Below the pieces are notes generated by a model, which searched no databases, was not told the origin of the DNA, and saw only the letters and a program-made list of their open reading frames with translations. A stretch of 64,000 nucleotides of DNA, taken from the NCBI RefSeq assembly GCF_030010215.1, contig NZ_JASCRR010000001.1, positions 124,001 through 188,000 on the forward strand, in the 5' to 3' direction. Position numbers and translations under genes: made by a program. This document shows, piece by piece, positions 25,243-34,655 of this stretch (positions are counted from its first letter, which is position 1; each line of letters opens with the position of its first letter). This DNA comes from Tianweitania sp. UT-5YL-CI-8. GTDB taxonomy: Bacteria > Pseudomonadota > Alphaproteobacteria > Rhizobiales > Rhizobiaceae.

Positions 25243-26334
25243 CTATCGATCAACAACGAGATTGCTGACTGGTTTTGAGCAACATGGAAGGAAGAAACCT
25301 GCGTCGATTTCTCGTTGTCGGATGCCTCCATTATGCTTCATGTCGACCGCTCCCGAGACAAGCTTGGACTTGCACGTGCCGCAGACCCCGTTTGCGCAGG
25401 ACGAAGGAATCCTGACACCTGCTTTTTTGGCTGAAGACAACACCGTCTGCTCGCTCGACACGTCGATTTTGCGTGCCTGCTTTGCAAACTCAACCGCGAA
25501 CAACGTCGTTCTTATGGCCTCTGCTTCGATGCTTGGGGTGATGTCCAGTATCGCCGCGTCGAAGCTCTCCTCGATATAGTGCGAAGGCGGAACGCCCGCG
25601 TCGGCTGTTATTGTGCGGGCGGCCGACATGAAAGGCGTCGGCCCGCAGCACATGACGATACGCTCGCTCATGTCCGGCACCGCCAGCTTCAAAAACCCCG
25701 GCGAAATCCTTCCAGACAAGCCTGGCCAGGCCGGTTCACCCGTTAGGTACTCCGGCAGAAAATGAAGGCGCAGCTGTTTGATCCTGCCGGCCAGGCAGGT
25801 CAGTTCGTCTCGAAAGATCAAATCCTTCGGGGCGCGCGCGGCGTGAACAAAGATCACATCGGCCTGTTCGCAGGTGTCGGCCAACTCCCTGACCATGGAC
25901 ATGACAGGCGTGATTCCAGAGCCGCCCGAAAGCAGCAGGAATTTCTTGTCGAGCGCGGTCGGACGGATGAAGCTGCCTAGCGGCCCCTGCGCCTTGATCT
26001 GGGAGCCTTGTGAAAAATTGTCGTGCATCCAGTTGGAGATGCGGCCGCCAACGACACGCTTGACCGTTATCGAAAAAGTGCTGGTGCGCTGAGGTGAGGA
26101 AGAGATGCTGTAGCATCGGCTTTCCTCTTCCAAGCCGAAGCTGAAATTGAACAGAAAATACTGCCCGGCTTTGAAGTTGAAGAGCTTGCCGTCCGGCGAC
26201 GCAAAGGTGAACGTCTTAACGTCGTGGGTCTCCTGATGGACATCCAGGCACACCAGGGTATCGTCAGTCTCGGGATTCCAGAAGCGCGTCGTCCGGGCGT
26301 CTTCGAGCATCCGCGACAGTGTTCTAGTATCCAT
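25243..26334 (-). CDS. gbcB: Ferredoxin-NAD(P)H reductase component of a Rieske demethylase (GbcB-like)
   Basis: A 363-residue electron-transfer protein: FAD-binding beta-barrel with SRCYSISSSP, NAD-binding LLLSGGSGITPVMSMVREL, CGPTPFMSAARTI, and a C-terminal plant-type [2Fe-2S] ferredoxin domain (PSSCANGVCGTCKSKLVSG then PCC). The FNR-plus-C-terminal-ferredoxin order is that of GbcB and hybrid-cluster reductase-like proteins, which pass electrons from NAD(P)H to the Rieske oxygenase. The ATG at 26334 overlaps the end of the oxygenase gene by 11 bases, so the two are translationally coupled. A longer reading starting at 26481 lies within the oxygenase gene and is rejected. No membrane segments. 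Confidence 0.87.
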   Translation of the reverse strand: MDTRTLSRMLEDARTTRFWNPETDDTLVCLDVHQETHDVKTFTFASPDGKLFNFKAGQYFLFNFSFGLEEESRCYSISSSPQRTSTFSITVKRVVGGRISNWMHDNFSQGSQIKAQGPLGSFIRPTALDKKFLLLSGGSGITPVMSMVRELADTCEQADVIFVHAARAPKDLIFRDELTCLAGRIKQLRLHFLPEYLTGEPAWPGLSGRISPGFLKLAVPDMSERIVMCCGPTPFMSAARTITADAGVPPSHYIEESFDAAILDITPSIEAEAIRTTLFAVEFAKQARKIDVSSEQTVLSSAKKAGVRIPSSCANGVCGTCKSKLVSGAVDMKHNGGIRQREIDAGFFLPCCSKPVSNLVVDR

Positions 26335-27577
26335 GCGCCCGCATCCGATCGATATACCATGTCGCGAACTTTTCCAGGTTCGTCTCGGAAAAAGGAGAGT
26401 AGGGGCCTGGCACATATGCCGGATCGGTAACGCCTGCTTGCGATCGGGAGACCAGTTCGGCGTCCTGCTCGGTCGTCGCAAGCCAAACGCTCGTCAGTTT
26501 GTCTAGGTCGTAGTCGATGCCTTCCATGGCATCCTTGTGAACGAGCCACTTTGTCCGGACCAGCGTTTTTCCGGCAGACAGCGGAATGACGATCGACACA
26601 ACCGCATGGTCGCCCATGAAGTGCTTCCAACTGTTGTGCCCCCACAAATGGGTGTCGCCGAGGTCCTTGCGCGTCATGGTTCCCATAAGCTTCGAACACG
26701 CCGCCGTAGCGTCTGGTGTCTGAGACTCTCCGGCGCCTGAAATGATCAGGCGCTGCGTGCGGAAGTTTGTGGCACAGTCCACCAACTGTTCGACGGCTTC
26801 GGACGGATATCCCTCTCTCTCCCATATGCTGGTTCGTTCGGCATAAAGAGCCAAATGCTCTTCCGACTGTGCCCTGTCTTCGGGGCTCAGGCTCTCCGGG
26901 TCGAAACCGAAATCGAGATCGACGAACGATACGCAAAGCTCAGGATGGTTTGCGGAGCAGTGGTAGCATTCACGGTTGTTCTCCAGCGTGAGCTTCCAGT
27001 TGCCGTGTTCGATGATGTCACATTGGTGGGCGATCTTTGCGTTGCCGATATCATAGGGCGCCAGGCGCTTCGACATCACCTCTTCGAGCCGGTCGATGTC
27101 CGCCGGCGGTTCGTCTGACAGACATGCATAGACAAGCCCGCCGATCGATCTGAACGCAATCCGCTTGAGCGAGCGACATTCCTTGTCGAAATCGAGCCCC
27201 ATATGCGGTGCGTGGACGAGTTCTCCCGAAAGCTCGTATGTCCATTGATGATAGGGGCAGACGAGCTTCGATATGATCGTCGTGCCTGCGTCGAGCAGTC
27301 GCGAGCCACGATGACGGCAGACATTGTGCATGACGCGAATTGCGCCGTCATCGTCGCGTAGCAGGATCAAACTGCTGGCGCCTATGTCGATGACCGTGGC
27401 ATCGCCGGGTTCTGGAACGTCGCATTCAAGGCCAATGCAAATCCAGTGTTTCCGGAAGAACACATCGATATCGGCCTCGAAAACATCCTCGCGCGTATAG
27501 AGCCCAGCCGGCAGCGAGTGCCCTTGCATACGAGCGTTCAAAAGCGAGGTGATGGTGGGCGATACTCTGTCTAGCAT
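26324..27577 (-). CDS. gbcA: Rieske oxygenase, glycine-betaine/stachydrine demethylase type (GbcA-like)
   Basis: A 417-residue ring-hydroxylating-type oxygenase alpha subunit. The Rieske [2Fe-2S] ligands are Cys87 and His89 in NVCRHRGSRL and Cys107 and His110 in VCPYHQWTYE, with the standard 17-residue gap. The mononuclear iron site is in LENNRECYHCSANHPEL. Proteins of this length and pattern remove one methyl group, as formaldehyde, from quaternary amines: glycine betaine in Pseudomonas (GbcA) or proline betaine in Sinorhizobium (Stc2). Which of these applies cannot be read from the sequence. It is the first gene of a two-gene operon with the reductase and is divergent from a GcvA-type LysR regulator, the expected controller. 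Confidence 0.88.
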   Translation of the reverse strand: MLDRVSPTITSLLNARMQGHSLPAGLYTREDVFEADIDVFFRKHWICIGLECDVPEPGDATVIDIGASSLILLRDDDGAIRVMHNVCRHRGSRLLDAGTTIISKLVCPYHQWTYELSGELVHAPHMGLDFDKECRSLKRIAFRSIGGLVYACLSDEPPADIDRLEEVMSKRLAPYDIGNAKIAHQCDIIEHGNWKLTLENNRECYHCSANHPELCVSFVDLDFGFDPESLSPEDRAQSEEHLALYAERTSIWEREGYPSEAVEQLVDCATNFRTQRLIISGAGESQTPDATAACSKLMGTMTRKDLGDTHLWGHNSWKHFMGDHAVVSIVIPLSAGKTLVRTKWLVHKDAMEGIDYDLDKLTSVWLATTEQDAELVSRSQAGVTDPAYVPGPYSPFSETNLEKFATWYIDRMRAHGY

Positions 27578-27728
27578 GACATTCCCTAAGGTGATTTCAG
27601 AATCATGCTACAGCAGCCGCTGCCGGGCTCAACGTCACAAATGGGCCGGTTTCACATAATGAAAAGTAATGCTAGAAAGGCGGACATCTCGTGGCGCGAT
27701 TGGCGCCGGTTGTTCGGAGGTCTCGACT

Positions 27729-28652
27729 ATGGCCGGACTGAAAACACGGCTTCCGCCGATGACCGCGCTGACCGTATTCGAGGCAGCGGCGCGTCTTGCA
27801 AGCTTTACCAAGGCAGCGGCGGAATTGGGCGTTACCCAGGCGGCGGTCAGTCGGCAGATTCATCTGCTTGAAGCGTCGCTGGGCTTTCCGTTGTTCCGCC
27901 GGCTTCATCGCAGGATAGAACTGACCGAGAAAGGCCTTGTGCTATCGTCTTCCACGTCGACTGCCCTCAACGCGATTGCCGAAACAATATCCAGCCTGAC
28001 CAAAGACGGTTTGGAGGAAGAATTCGCAATATCGGCGACAGTCTCATTTTCGCAGTTTTGGCTTTTGCCGAAGATGTCCGGCTTCTCGCGGCGGTATCCG
28101 GAGGTTAGAATGAGGATCATATCGCAGGACAAATCCCCCGGCATGGAAGGCGATGTCGATATCGCCATTCGGTATGGCAATGGCATGTGGCCCGATGGAA
28201 AGGCCGATTTCCTGTTTCACGATGAAATTTTCCCCGTATGCAGTCCGGAATATGCGGAGCGGCTGGGCGATGCGCCGGCTTTATCCGATCTGGTGCGTCA
28301 CCCTCTCATCTCCTACGATACGGACGATCCTAGTTGGACCGGGTGGAATGAATGGCTCGCCGCATTTTCCGTTCAAGGTCCAAAGCGCCTGTCGGGCATG
28401 CGGTGCAGCTTTTACGCTGAAACCATCCACGCCGCGCTGAACGGGCAGGGGATCGCCCTCGGCTGGCGGCGGCTGGTGCAGGACCTGCTGGATCAGAATA
28501 GGCTTGTCCGCATACCACCTCACACCATGTTGACCCGCAACGGCTATTTCGTCGTGGTCCCAACCCGCCGGGAAAAAACCGAACCGGTGAAAAAATTCGC
28601 GGAATGGCTCAAGCTTGAAGCCGAGGTCGCCTCGCCCGGCGCCAGGCGATAA
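27729..28652 (+). CDS. GcvA-type LysR regulator
   Basis: A 307-residue LysR regulator of the GcvA/AmpR type: PPMTALTVFEAAARLASFTK, then the recognition helix AAELGVTQAAVSRQIHLLEA, LFRRLHRRIELTEKG, and the C-terminal phrase DVDIAIRYGNGMWPDGKADF with the family's HPLISYDTDDPSWTGWNEWL. GGAGG at 27716-27720, 8 bases before the ATG at 27729, decides the start against a longer reading from 27669. It faces the gbcAB-like operon across 150 bases and is the likely regulator of betaine/stachydrine use. Confidence 0.9.
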   Translation: MAGLKTRLPPMTALTVFEAAARLASFTKAAAELGVTQAAVSRQIHLLEASLGFPLFRRLHRRIELTEKGLVLSSSTSTALNAIAETISSLTKDGLEEEFAISATVSFSQFWLLPKMSGFSRRYPEVRMRIISQDKSPGMEGDVDIAIRYGNGMWPDGKADFLFHDEIFPVCSPEYAERLGDAPALSDLVRHPLISYDTDDPSWTGWNEWLAAFSVQGPKRLSGMRCSFYAETIHAALNGQGIALGWRRLVQDLLDQNRLVRIPPHTMLTRNGYFVVVPTRREKTEPVKKFAEWLKLEAEVASPGARR

Positions 28653-28746
28653 AATACCGATTTACATCAGAGATCGCAGCTTCCCTTGCGTGACGGCTCT
28701 CCCTACGATGTTGTCATGCCGGCATTATCTATATCAAATCTTATAG

Positions 28747-28771
28747 GGAACAGGGGTCTTTCTAGGACGTT
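28747..28771 (+). promoter_or_regulatory. EcfG (general stress sigma) promoter of the glycosyltransferase operon
   Basis: GGAAC at 28747-28751 and CGTT at 28768-28771 are separated by exactly 16 bases, a perfect consensus. It points toward the GT-UGM operon, whose first start codon is 325 bases downstream. The -10 overlaps an inverted GTTCC (28769-28773), so a weaker mirror-image promoter (GGAAC-N16-TGTT) exists on the minus strand. Confidence 0.75.
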
Positions 28772-28928
28772 CCTATCTCACACTCATCCATATGATGCGA
28801 GACGAGGCAGTCATGGTCGAAAATATGCACAAATGTGTTTTGCGTCCTACACTCTCAAACTTTGGTTTTTTGCCGATCTCGTTTTCCCATAACCTGTTAG
28901 CTACACTGATGGGGACGAGAGGCAAATA

Positions 28929-28994
28929 GTCGATTCAGCGTTTGAAGGCATGCTGAGATTACTGGCCGCCGCAACCTACAGCGGCTGAGTCGAC
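28929..28994 (+). repeat. Long inverted repeat in the operon leader
   Basis: GTCGATTCAGC (28929-28939) and GCTGAGTCGAC (28984-28994) are inverted with 10 of 11 matches across 44 bases, and a GC-rich inner stem (GCCGC/GCGGC) shares the right arm. It lies in the presumed 5' leader of the glycosyltransferase operon and could fold in RNA. Role unknown. Confidence 0.45.
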
Positions 28995-29095
28995 AAAATT
29001 CCAATACGACCAGTACGTAAGTTTGCGGCTCTCGGGTGCAATCTCCCTGTAGCGGTCGTGGGTTCGTGCTGTTCGAAGCAGCGTGGTCTGCCGAG

Positions 29096-31453
29096 ATGAC
29101 TTTGAAGGAATCCGATTTGAACGCCGCTACATCATCATCAAATGTCGAGACGCTGAACTGTCCCATCATCTGCTTTTCTCACTTACGGTGGGATTTCGTG
29201 CTGCAGCGCCCACAACATCTGATGCGGCGCTTTGCCAAATCCAGACGCGTCTTTTTCTTCGAGGAATACATTCCAACCAACCATCATTTGCCCTATCTCG
29301 AATTTCACGCTTTCGACGATACATCCGTGATCGCGATACGACCGCGTGTCCCCCAGGACTGGCATGGCGAAAAGCTGCAAAGCGCATTGTCGAGCTTGCT
29401 TGATCAGTTGATTGCGCTCCAGGGCTCAAGAAAGCCGGTGTTATGGTTTTACACGCCGATGATGTTTCCTTTCGCATCGCATGTCGATGCCGCAGCAGTT
29501 GTCTATGATTGCATGGACGAGCTTTCCAATTTTCGCTACGCGCCGCCTGAACTGCGTCAAAATGAACAAGTATTGATGCGCCGCGCCGATGTCGTTTTCA
29601 CGGGTGGCTTCAGCATCTATGAGGCCAAGCGGGCCCATCACGACAATATCCACCCTTTCCCTTCAAGCGTCGACGTACGCCACTTCGCATCGGCGCGCAC
29701 TGCAAGCGCCAACCCGGCCGATCAAGAAAAAATCGTCGGGCCAGTGCTTGGTTACTACGGCGTTATAGACGAACGCGTCGATTTGGAGTTGCTTGCTGAA
29801 GTCGCCGCGGCCAAGCCCGATTGGTCTCTGGTAATGGTAGGGCCGCTAGCAAAGATCGAAGAAGGCCAACTGCCGCGTGCCGCCAATATCCACTACCTCG
29901 GCCGCAAAGACTATTCCGAGCTTCCGGCCTATGTGGCGGGATGGGACGTCGCGCTGATGCCCTTTGCCATCAATGAGGCGACACGTTTCATCAGCCCGAC
30001 CAAAACCCCGGAGTATCTGGCCGCCGGGCGACCGGTCGTTTCAACGCCGATAACCGATGTCATCCGCCATTACGGCGATCTCGATGGCGTCCTCATCTCT
30101 AATGATACAAAAAAATTCATTCAGGCTTGTGAAAAAGCCCTCGCTTTAGCGAAGCAGCCGGCGCGATGGCTCTCGGCAGCGGATGCAAAGCTGGCCACCA
30201 TGTCGTGGGATGATACGTTCCTGCAAATGTCTGAATTGGTCGACGAAGCAATGCGTCGCCGGGCCGCTCCGCCTGTCAGCATTCAGGCGACGGGCGTAAA
30301 GCGCTCCATTGGTACGAACCCCTACGATTTTCTGATTGTTGGCGCGGGTTTTGCCGGCTCGGTGCTTGCCGAGCGTCTTGCCTCTTCCGGCAAGCGGGTG
30401 CTCATCTGTGACCGCCGCCAGCATATCGGGGGCAATGCCTATGATTGCCAGGACGCCGCCGGTGTGCTTGTCCACAAATATGGTCCGCACATCTTCCACA
30501 CAAACAGCGAGGAAATCTTCGCCTATCTGTCTCGCTTCACCGCCTGGCGTCCTTATGAGCACCGTGTGCTCGCAAGCGTGGCGGACAAACTCTTGCCAAT
30601 GCCGATCAATCGTACCACCCTTAATGGCCTCTACGGCATCGATCTGGCGGATGAGCAGGCAGCAGCCGAGTATCTCAAGACCAAAGCCGAACCGACACCT
30701 GAGATTCGGACCTCACGCGATGTTGTTATTTCGCAGGTCGGAAACCATCTCTATCGAACGTTCTTTGAGGGCTATACGCGAAAGCAGTGGGGGCTCGATC
30801 CGTCTGAGCTGGACAGGTCGGTGACGGCCCGCGTTCCGACGCGGACTTCCACAGACGACCGATATTTTCTAGACACGTACCAGGCTATGCCCGCCGATGG
30901 CTTTACGCGAATGTTCGAAAATATGCTCGACCATCCGAACATTCAAATCGAGACCGGGGTCGATTACGCCGAACTCGATCGCAAGAGCCTCGCGCCGCGC
31001 ACTATCTTCACCGGCCCGATCGATGCCTATTTCGATCATCGATTTGGCCCGCTGCCCTACCGCAGCCTGGAGTTCAAGCACGAGATCCATGATCGCGAAC
31101 AGTTTCAGTCCGTAGCCGTTGTCAATTACCCGTCGCTGGATGTACCTTATACACGTATTACTGAATACAAGCACCTGACTGGGCAGCAGCATCGCCAGAC
31201 CAGCATTTCTTACGAATTCGCCCGCGCGGAAGGTGACCCATACTATCCCATTCCTCGTCCGGAAAACCAGGCTCTTTACAAACAATATGAGGCGCTGGCC
31301 CGCGAACAAAACGACGTTATCTTCGTGGGTAGGCTGGGTACGTATAAATACTACAATATGGACCAGGTGGTTGGGCAAGCCTTGGCAACCTTTCGCCGGC
31401 TTTCTGCCTCTGAGCAAAAATCGAACGGCGCATATTCGACGGCGGCCGAGTAG
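29096..31453 (+). CDS. glf: Glycosyltransferase fused to UDP-galactopyranose mutase
   Basis: A 785-residue fusion. Residues 15-390 form a glycosyltransferase of the GT4-like fold (CFSHLRWDFVLQRPQHLMRR start; FISPTKTPEYLAAGRPVVST near the C-terminal sugar-nucleotide pocket). Residues 408-770 are a complete UDP-galactopyranose mutase: FAD motif FLIVGAGFAGSVLAERLASS, HKYGPHIFHTNSEEIF, PMPINRTTLN, TRKQWGLDPSEL and VGRLGTYKYYNMDQVVGQAL. The mutase interconverts UDP-Galp and UDP-Galf, so the attached transferase probably uses UDP-Galf directly. No signal peptide or membrane helix. I chose ATG 29096 (MTLKESDLNAATSSS), since a longer GTG start at 29036 adds unconserved sequence. It is the first gene of a six-gene operon. 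Confidence 0.88.
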   Translation: MTLKESDLNAATSSSNVETLNCPIICFSHLRWDFVLQRPQHLMRRFAKSRRVFFFEEYIPTNHHLPYLEFHAFDDTSVIAIRPRVPQDWHGEKLQSALSSLLDQLIALQGSRKPVLWFYTPMMFPFASHVDAAAVVYDCMDELSNFRYAPPELRQNEQVLMRRADVVFTGGFSIYEAKRAHHDNIHPFPSSVDVRHFASARTASANPADQEKIVGPVLGYYGVIDERVDLELLAEVAAAKPDWSLVMVGPLAKIEEGQLPRAANIHYLGRKDYSELPAYVAGWDVALMPFAINEATRFISPTKTPEYLAAGRPVVSTPITDVIRHYGDLDGVLISNDTKKFIQACEKALALAKQPARWLSAADAKLATMSWDDTFLQMSELVDEAMRRRAAPPVSIQATGVKRSIGTNPYDFLIVGAGFAGSVLAERLASSGKRVLICDRRQHIGGNAYDCQDAAGVLVHKYGPHIFHTNSEEIFAYLSRFTAWRPYEHRVLASVADKLLPMPINRTTLNGLYGIDLADEQAAAEYLKTKAEPTPEIRTSRDVVISQVGNHLYRTFFEGYTRKQWGLDPSELDRSVTARVPTRTSTDDRYFLDTYQAMPADGFTRMFENMLDHPNIQIETGVDYAELDRKSLAPRTIFTGPIDAYFDHRFGPLPYRSLEFKHEIHDREQFQSVAVVNYPSLDVPYTRITEYKHLTGQQHRQTSISYEFARAEGDPYYPIPRPENQALYKQYEALAREQNDVIFVGRLGTYKYYNMDQVVGQALATFRRLSASEQKSNGAYSTAAE

Positions 31454-31454
31454 T

Positions 31455-32564
31455 ATGGACCCGCATACCAGTCCTACCATCGTGTTGGCGACAGACAGCT
31501 TGGCTCCTTCGGGCGTTGGGGAGCACATGTTGACGCTCGCCGATGCGCTTAAGGACGATTATCGCATCGTGCTGGCTTTTCCCGATGCCGACAGCACAAG
31601 GAATTTCCTTACCCGGGCAAGAAATGCTGGCTGTGAAACGTTGCCGCTGGCTGAAGATGGTCCGCCGATAGCGTCTTTGCTGAAGGAGGTGTCGGCTTCG
31701 GTTTTGCACGTTCACGCGGGTGTTGCCTGGGAGGGGCATGGGCTGATCGCCGCTGGCCGGCAGGCCGGCTTAGCGACGATTCGGACCGAACATCTTCCCT
31801 ATGTGTTGACCGATGAGGAACAGAAGGCAGCACACCTGCTCGGCATTGAGCAGGTCGATCAGACGATCTTCGTATCTGAAGCGACGCACGACACCTACCG
31901 TAGCGCAGGCGCGGCGGGGCGAAGGTCAGTGACGATCCGCAATGGTATCGCGAAGCCTCGACCGATGCGGACCCGCCCCGAGACACGGGCGACATTGGGA
32001 ATTTCGCGCGAGGCGCCCGTTGTCGCTACGATCGCACGCTTCACCGCGCAAAAGGGCTATATGCATCTGCTCTCCGCCGCGGCGCATGTCCTGACGCAGA
32101 TTCCCGAAGCGCAATTCGTTCTGATCGGCGACGGTTCGGAAAGGCCGGCAATGGAGATGGCGGCGGCGGAACTTGGCATTGCCGCTTCTGTCCGTTTTCT
32201 TGGCACACGCGACGACGCACCCGATCTGCTGGCCGCGGCCGATGTTTTCGTCCTTGCCTCGTTGTTCGAAGGGCTGCCGCTGGTTGTGCTCGAGGCCATG
32301 GCGCTGGATCTGCCTGTCGTGGCGACCCGCATCGGGGGCACTTTGGAGGCGCTGGGAGCCGACTATCCGTGGCTTGTTCAACCAAGCGACCCGGTCGCTT
32401 TAGCCGAGACGATCAGCACGGCGTTGCGCGATGGCGTGATGCGAGAGCAACTCGGCCACCGCAACAGATGCCGATACGAAAATGAATTCACAGCCATGAG
32501 AATGGCATCGGAAACGGCGGCACTTTATCGCGCCGTCTTTGCGAAGGGAGCTTACAGGACATGA
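31455..32564 (+). CDS. GT4-family glycosyltransferase
   Basis: A 369-residue GT-B glycosyltransferase. The N-terminal domain begins VLATDSLAPSGVGEHMLTLA, and the C-terminal nucleotide-sugar domain shows IRNGIAKPRP, VATIARFTAQKGYMHLLSAA, FVLIGDGSERP and the E-x7-E retaining motif in SLFEGLPLVVLEAMALDLPV. It is a cytoplasmic retaining transferase; donor and acceptor are unknown. The ATG lies 1 base after the stop of the fusion gene, and the gene overlaps the following oxidoreductase by ATGA. Confidence 0.9.
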   Translation: MDPHTSPTIVLATDSLAPSGVGEHMLTLADALKDDYRIVLAFPDADSTRNFLTRARNAGCETLPLAEDGPPIASLLKEVSASVLHVHAGVAWEGHGLIAAGRQAGLATIRTEHLPYVLTDEEQKAAHLLGIEQVDQTIFVSEATHDTYRSAGAAGRRSVTIRNGIAKPRPMRTRPETRATLGISREAPVVATIARFTAQKGYMHLLSAAAHVLTQIPEAQFVLIGDGSERPAMEMAAAELGIAASVRFLGTRDDAPDLLAAADVFVLASLFEGLPLVVLEAMALDLPVVATRIGGTLEALGADYPWLVQPSDPVALAETISTALRDGVMREQLGHRNRCRYENEFTAMRMASETAALYRAVFAKGAYRT

Positions 32565-33565
32565 GCGTGGAGAGGGGGCCGACGCGCATCGGCTTTATAG
32601 GTGCAGGCGGCATTGCTGATCGGCATATCGGCACACTCCAGCACATGCCAGATGTCGAAATCGTCGGCTTCGCCGACTTGGATTTTGGCCGTGCCCAGGC
32701 ATTGGCGTCTAAGGTCGGCGCGCGAGCTTATAAATCCCACCAGGACCTTATGGATCGGGAAGAATTGGATGCGGTCTATATCTGCGTCCCCCCTTTCGCG
32801 CATGGAGACCCTGAAAAGGCGGCAATCGAAGCCGGGCTGCCCTTCTTCGTGGAAAAGCCGCTATCGCTGATGATCGACACTGCGGAGGAGATTGCTCGGG
32901 ATGTCGAAAAAAGCGGCCTGATCACCGCTGCCGGCTATCATTGGCGCTACCTCGACACGGTCGAAGAGGCACGAGACCTGCTGCATGACAACCCGGCTCA
33001 GCTCGTTACCGGTTATTGGCTTGACCAGACCCCGCCGCCGCAATGGTGGTGGCGCGAGGAAAAATCCGGCGGACAGATCATTGAGCAGGCCACGCATGTC
33101 ATTGATGTGGCCCGCTTCCTTGTCGGCGAGATCGATGAGGTCTATGCCGCAGCATCTCACGCTCAGCCGCGCGAGGATTTCCCAGGACTGGATGTCGCAA
33201 CCGGGATGGCCGTGAGCCTGAAGTTTGCAAGCGGCACCGTCGGCACGCTTGCGGCGACGTGCCTGCTGCGATGGAACCACCGGGTTGGCCTGCATCTCTT
33301 CGGAAACGGCATGGCAATCGAGCTTTCCGATCGTGAAATCATGGTCGATGTCGGGCGCGGTAGACCCACTCGCCACGCCGGCGAAGACCCCGTTCATCGC
33401 GAAGATCGCGACTTCATCGATGCCGTACGGGGCCTTCCAAACCGCATCCGCAGTCCATATTCCGAAGCGCTGAAGTCCCATCGCGTCGCGCTGGCCATCG
33501 CTCACTCGGCGCGCACCGGGCTTCCGGTCCGCGTTCAGCACGACCCCAAGGCCGCCAATGTCTGA
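32561..33565 (+). CDS. Gfo/Idh/MocA-family sugar oxidoreductase
   Basis: A 334-residue NAD(P)-dependent oxidoreductase: Rossmann motif IGFIGAGGIADRHIGTLQHM, the family's EKPLS (FVEKPLSLMIDTAEEI), and GGQIIEQATHVIDVARFLVG with the His that usually acts in catalysis. Such enzymes oxidise or isomerise sugars and sugar nucleotides at ring carbons. Start ATG overlaps the previous stop (ATGA); the end overlaps the next gene by 8 bases. In this operon it may modify a donor sugar, together with the following dehydrogenase. Confidence 0.88.
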   Translation: MSVERGPTRIGFIGAGGIADRHIGTLQHMPDVEIVGFADLDFGRAQALASKVGARAYKSHQDLMDREELDAVYICVPPFAHGDPEKAAIEAGLPFFVEKPLSLMIDTAEEIARDVEKSGLITAAGYHWRYLDTVEEARDLLHDNPAQLVTGYWLDQTPPPQWWWREEKSGGQIIEQATHVIDVARFLVGEIDEVYAAASHAQPREDFPGLDVATGMAVSLKFASGTVGTLAATCLLRWNHRVGLHLFGNGMAIELSDREIMVDVGRGRPTRHAGEDPVHREDRDFIDAVRGLPNRIRSPYSEALKSHRVALAIAHSARTGLPVRVQHDPKAANV

Positions 33566-34655
33566 ACATCGCTCCATTCGTTCTCTTGGCGTGGAAGCGC
33601 CGCACAACGCTTACATCACCAGCTATGACGAAGGGCCTCCGTCAGAAGGGCAGGTGAGGCTCGATGCGCTGTACAGCGGCTTTTCCGCCGGAACCGAACT
33701 GACCTTCTTCAAGGACACCAACCCGTATTTGAAGTCTCGGTGGGATGAGGGCCGCGGCCTCTTCATCGAAGGTGAGCCCAGCGCGCGCTTTCCGGTCCCT
33801 TTCCTCGGCTATATGGAAGTTGCGCGCGTGGCGGAAAGTCGAAACGCGGCCTTCTCCGCAGGCGAGATCGTCTGCAGCACTTACGGACACAAATCCGGGC
33901 ACATGGCAGATCCCTTCAATGAATTGTTGATCCCGTTGCCCGATGGCATCGATCCCATTCTTGGCATTTTCGTCGCGCAGATGGGCCCGATTGCCGCCAA
34001 CGGCATCCTTCATGCCGATGCAGAAATGCTGGGTAGGGATGTTCGCAGACTTGGTGAGGGGATCGCTGGGCGGGCCGTGGTGGTCATTGGTGGCGGCACT
34101 GTGGGCATGCTGACGGCGCTGTTCGCCAAGGAGGCTGGCGCCACCGTGGTACTTGCCGATCCGTCTGCCTTCCGCCGCGAAAAAGCCGAGGCCCTCGGCA
34201 TAGCGGCACTCGACGAAGAGCAGGCCTGGCAGCATGCGAAATCTGCCTGGCGTCATGGCCCCACCGACCGCGGTGCGGATATCGTCTTCCAGACCCGGGC
34301 TCATTCCGGGAGCCTGCACGGCGCCTTGCGCGCGTTGCGCCCACAAGGCACGGTTATCGATCTGGCCTTTTACCAGGGCGGTGCGGAACACACGCGGCTT
34401 GGTGAAGAATTTCATCACAATGGGCTTAGCATTCGCTGCGCACAAATCGGTAGGGTCCCGCGCGGCCTGAACCATCTCTGGGACCGTCGGCGGCTTTCCG
34501 CCGAGACGACTAGCTTGCTGTCGCGCCACGGCGACGCGATCCGCCAGGAGATGATCACCCACGTCGTGCCCATCGATGACGCGCCGCGCTTCCTCCAGAC
34601 GCTCATTAGCGAGCGCCCAGACTTCCTCCAGATTGTGTTCAGTTTCGACCAATGA
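33558..34655 (+). CDS. Zinc-type (MDR) alcohol dehydrogenase-like protein
   Basis: A 365-residue medium-chain dehydrogenase of the type often paired with Gfo/Idh/MocA proteins. The N-terminal GroES-like fold has GFSAGTELTFFKDTNPY (the GTE motif of this subgroup) and PFLGYMEVARV, and the Rossmann fold has VVVIGGGTVGMLTALFAKEA. Several canonical zinc ligands of horse-liver type enzymes are absent or replaced, so metal dependence is uncertain. The gene is coupled to both neighbours (8-base overlap upstream, ATGA downstream). A two-step redox modification of a sugar with the preceding oxidoreductase is a reasonable inference. Confidence 0.85.
   Translation: MSEHRSIRSLGVEAPHNAYITSYDEGPPSEGQVRLDALYSGFSAGTELTFFKDTNPYLKSRWDEGRGLFIEGEPSARFPVPFLGYMEVARVAESRNAAFSAGEIVCSTYGHKSGHMADPFNELLIPLPDGIDPILGIFVAQMGPIAANGILHADAEMLGRDVRRLGEGIAGRAVVVIGGGTVGMLTALFAKEAGATVVLADPSAFRREKAEALGIAALDEEQAWQHAKSAWRHGPTDRGADIVFQTRAHSGSLHGALRALRPQGTVIDLAFYQGGAEHTRLGEEFHHNGLSIRCAQIGRVPRGLNHLWDRRRLSAETTSLLSRHGDAIRQEMITHVVPIDDAPRFLQTLISERPDFLQIVFSFDQ

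Noticed and set aside
28749-28773. Minus-strand GGAAC-N16-TGTT overlapping the EcfG promoter
   Set aside because: It differs from consensus in the -10 and points into the 3' end of the LysR gene with no target gene; I treat it as a by-product of the plus-strand site.
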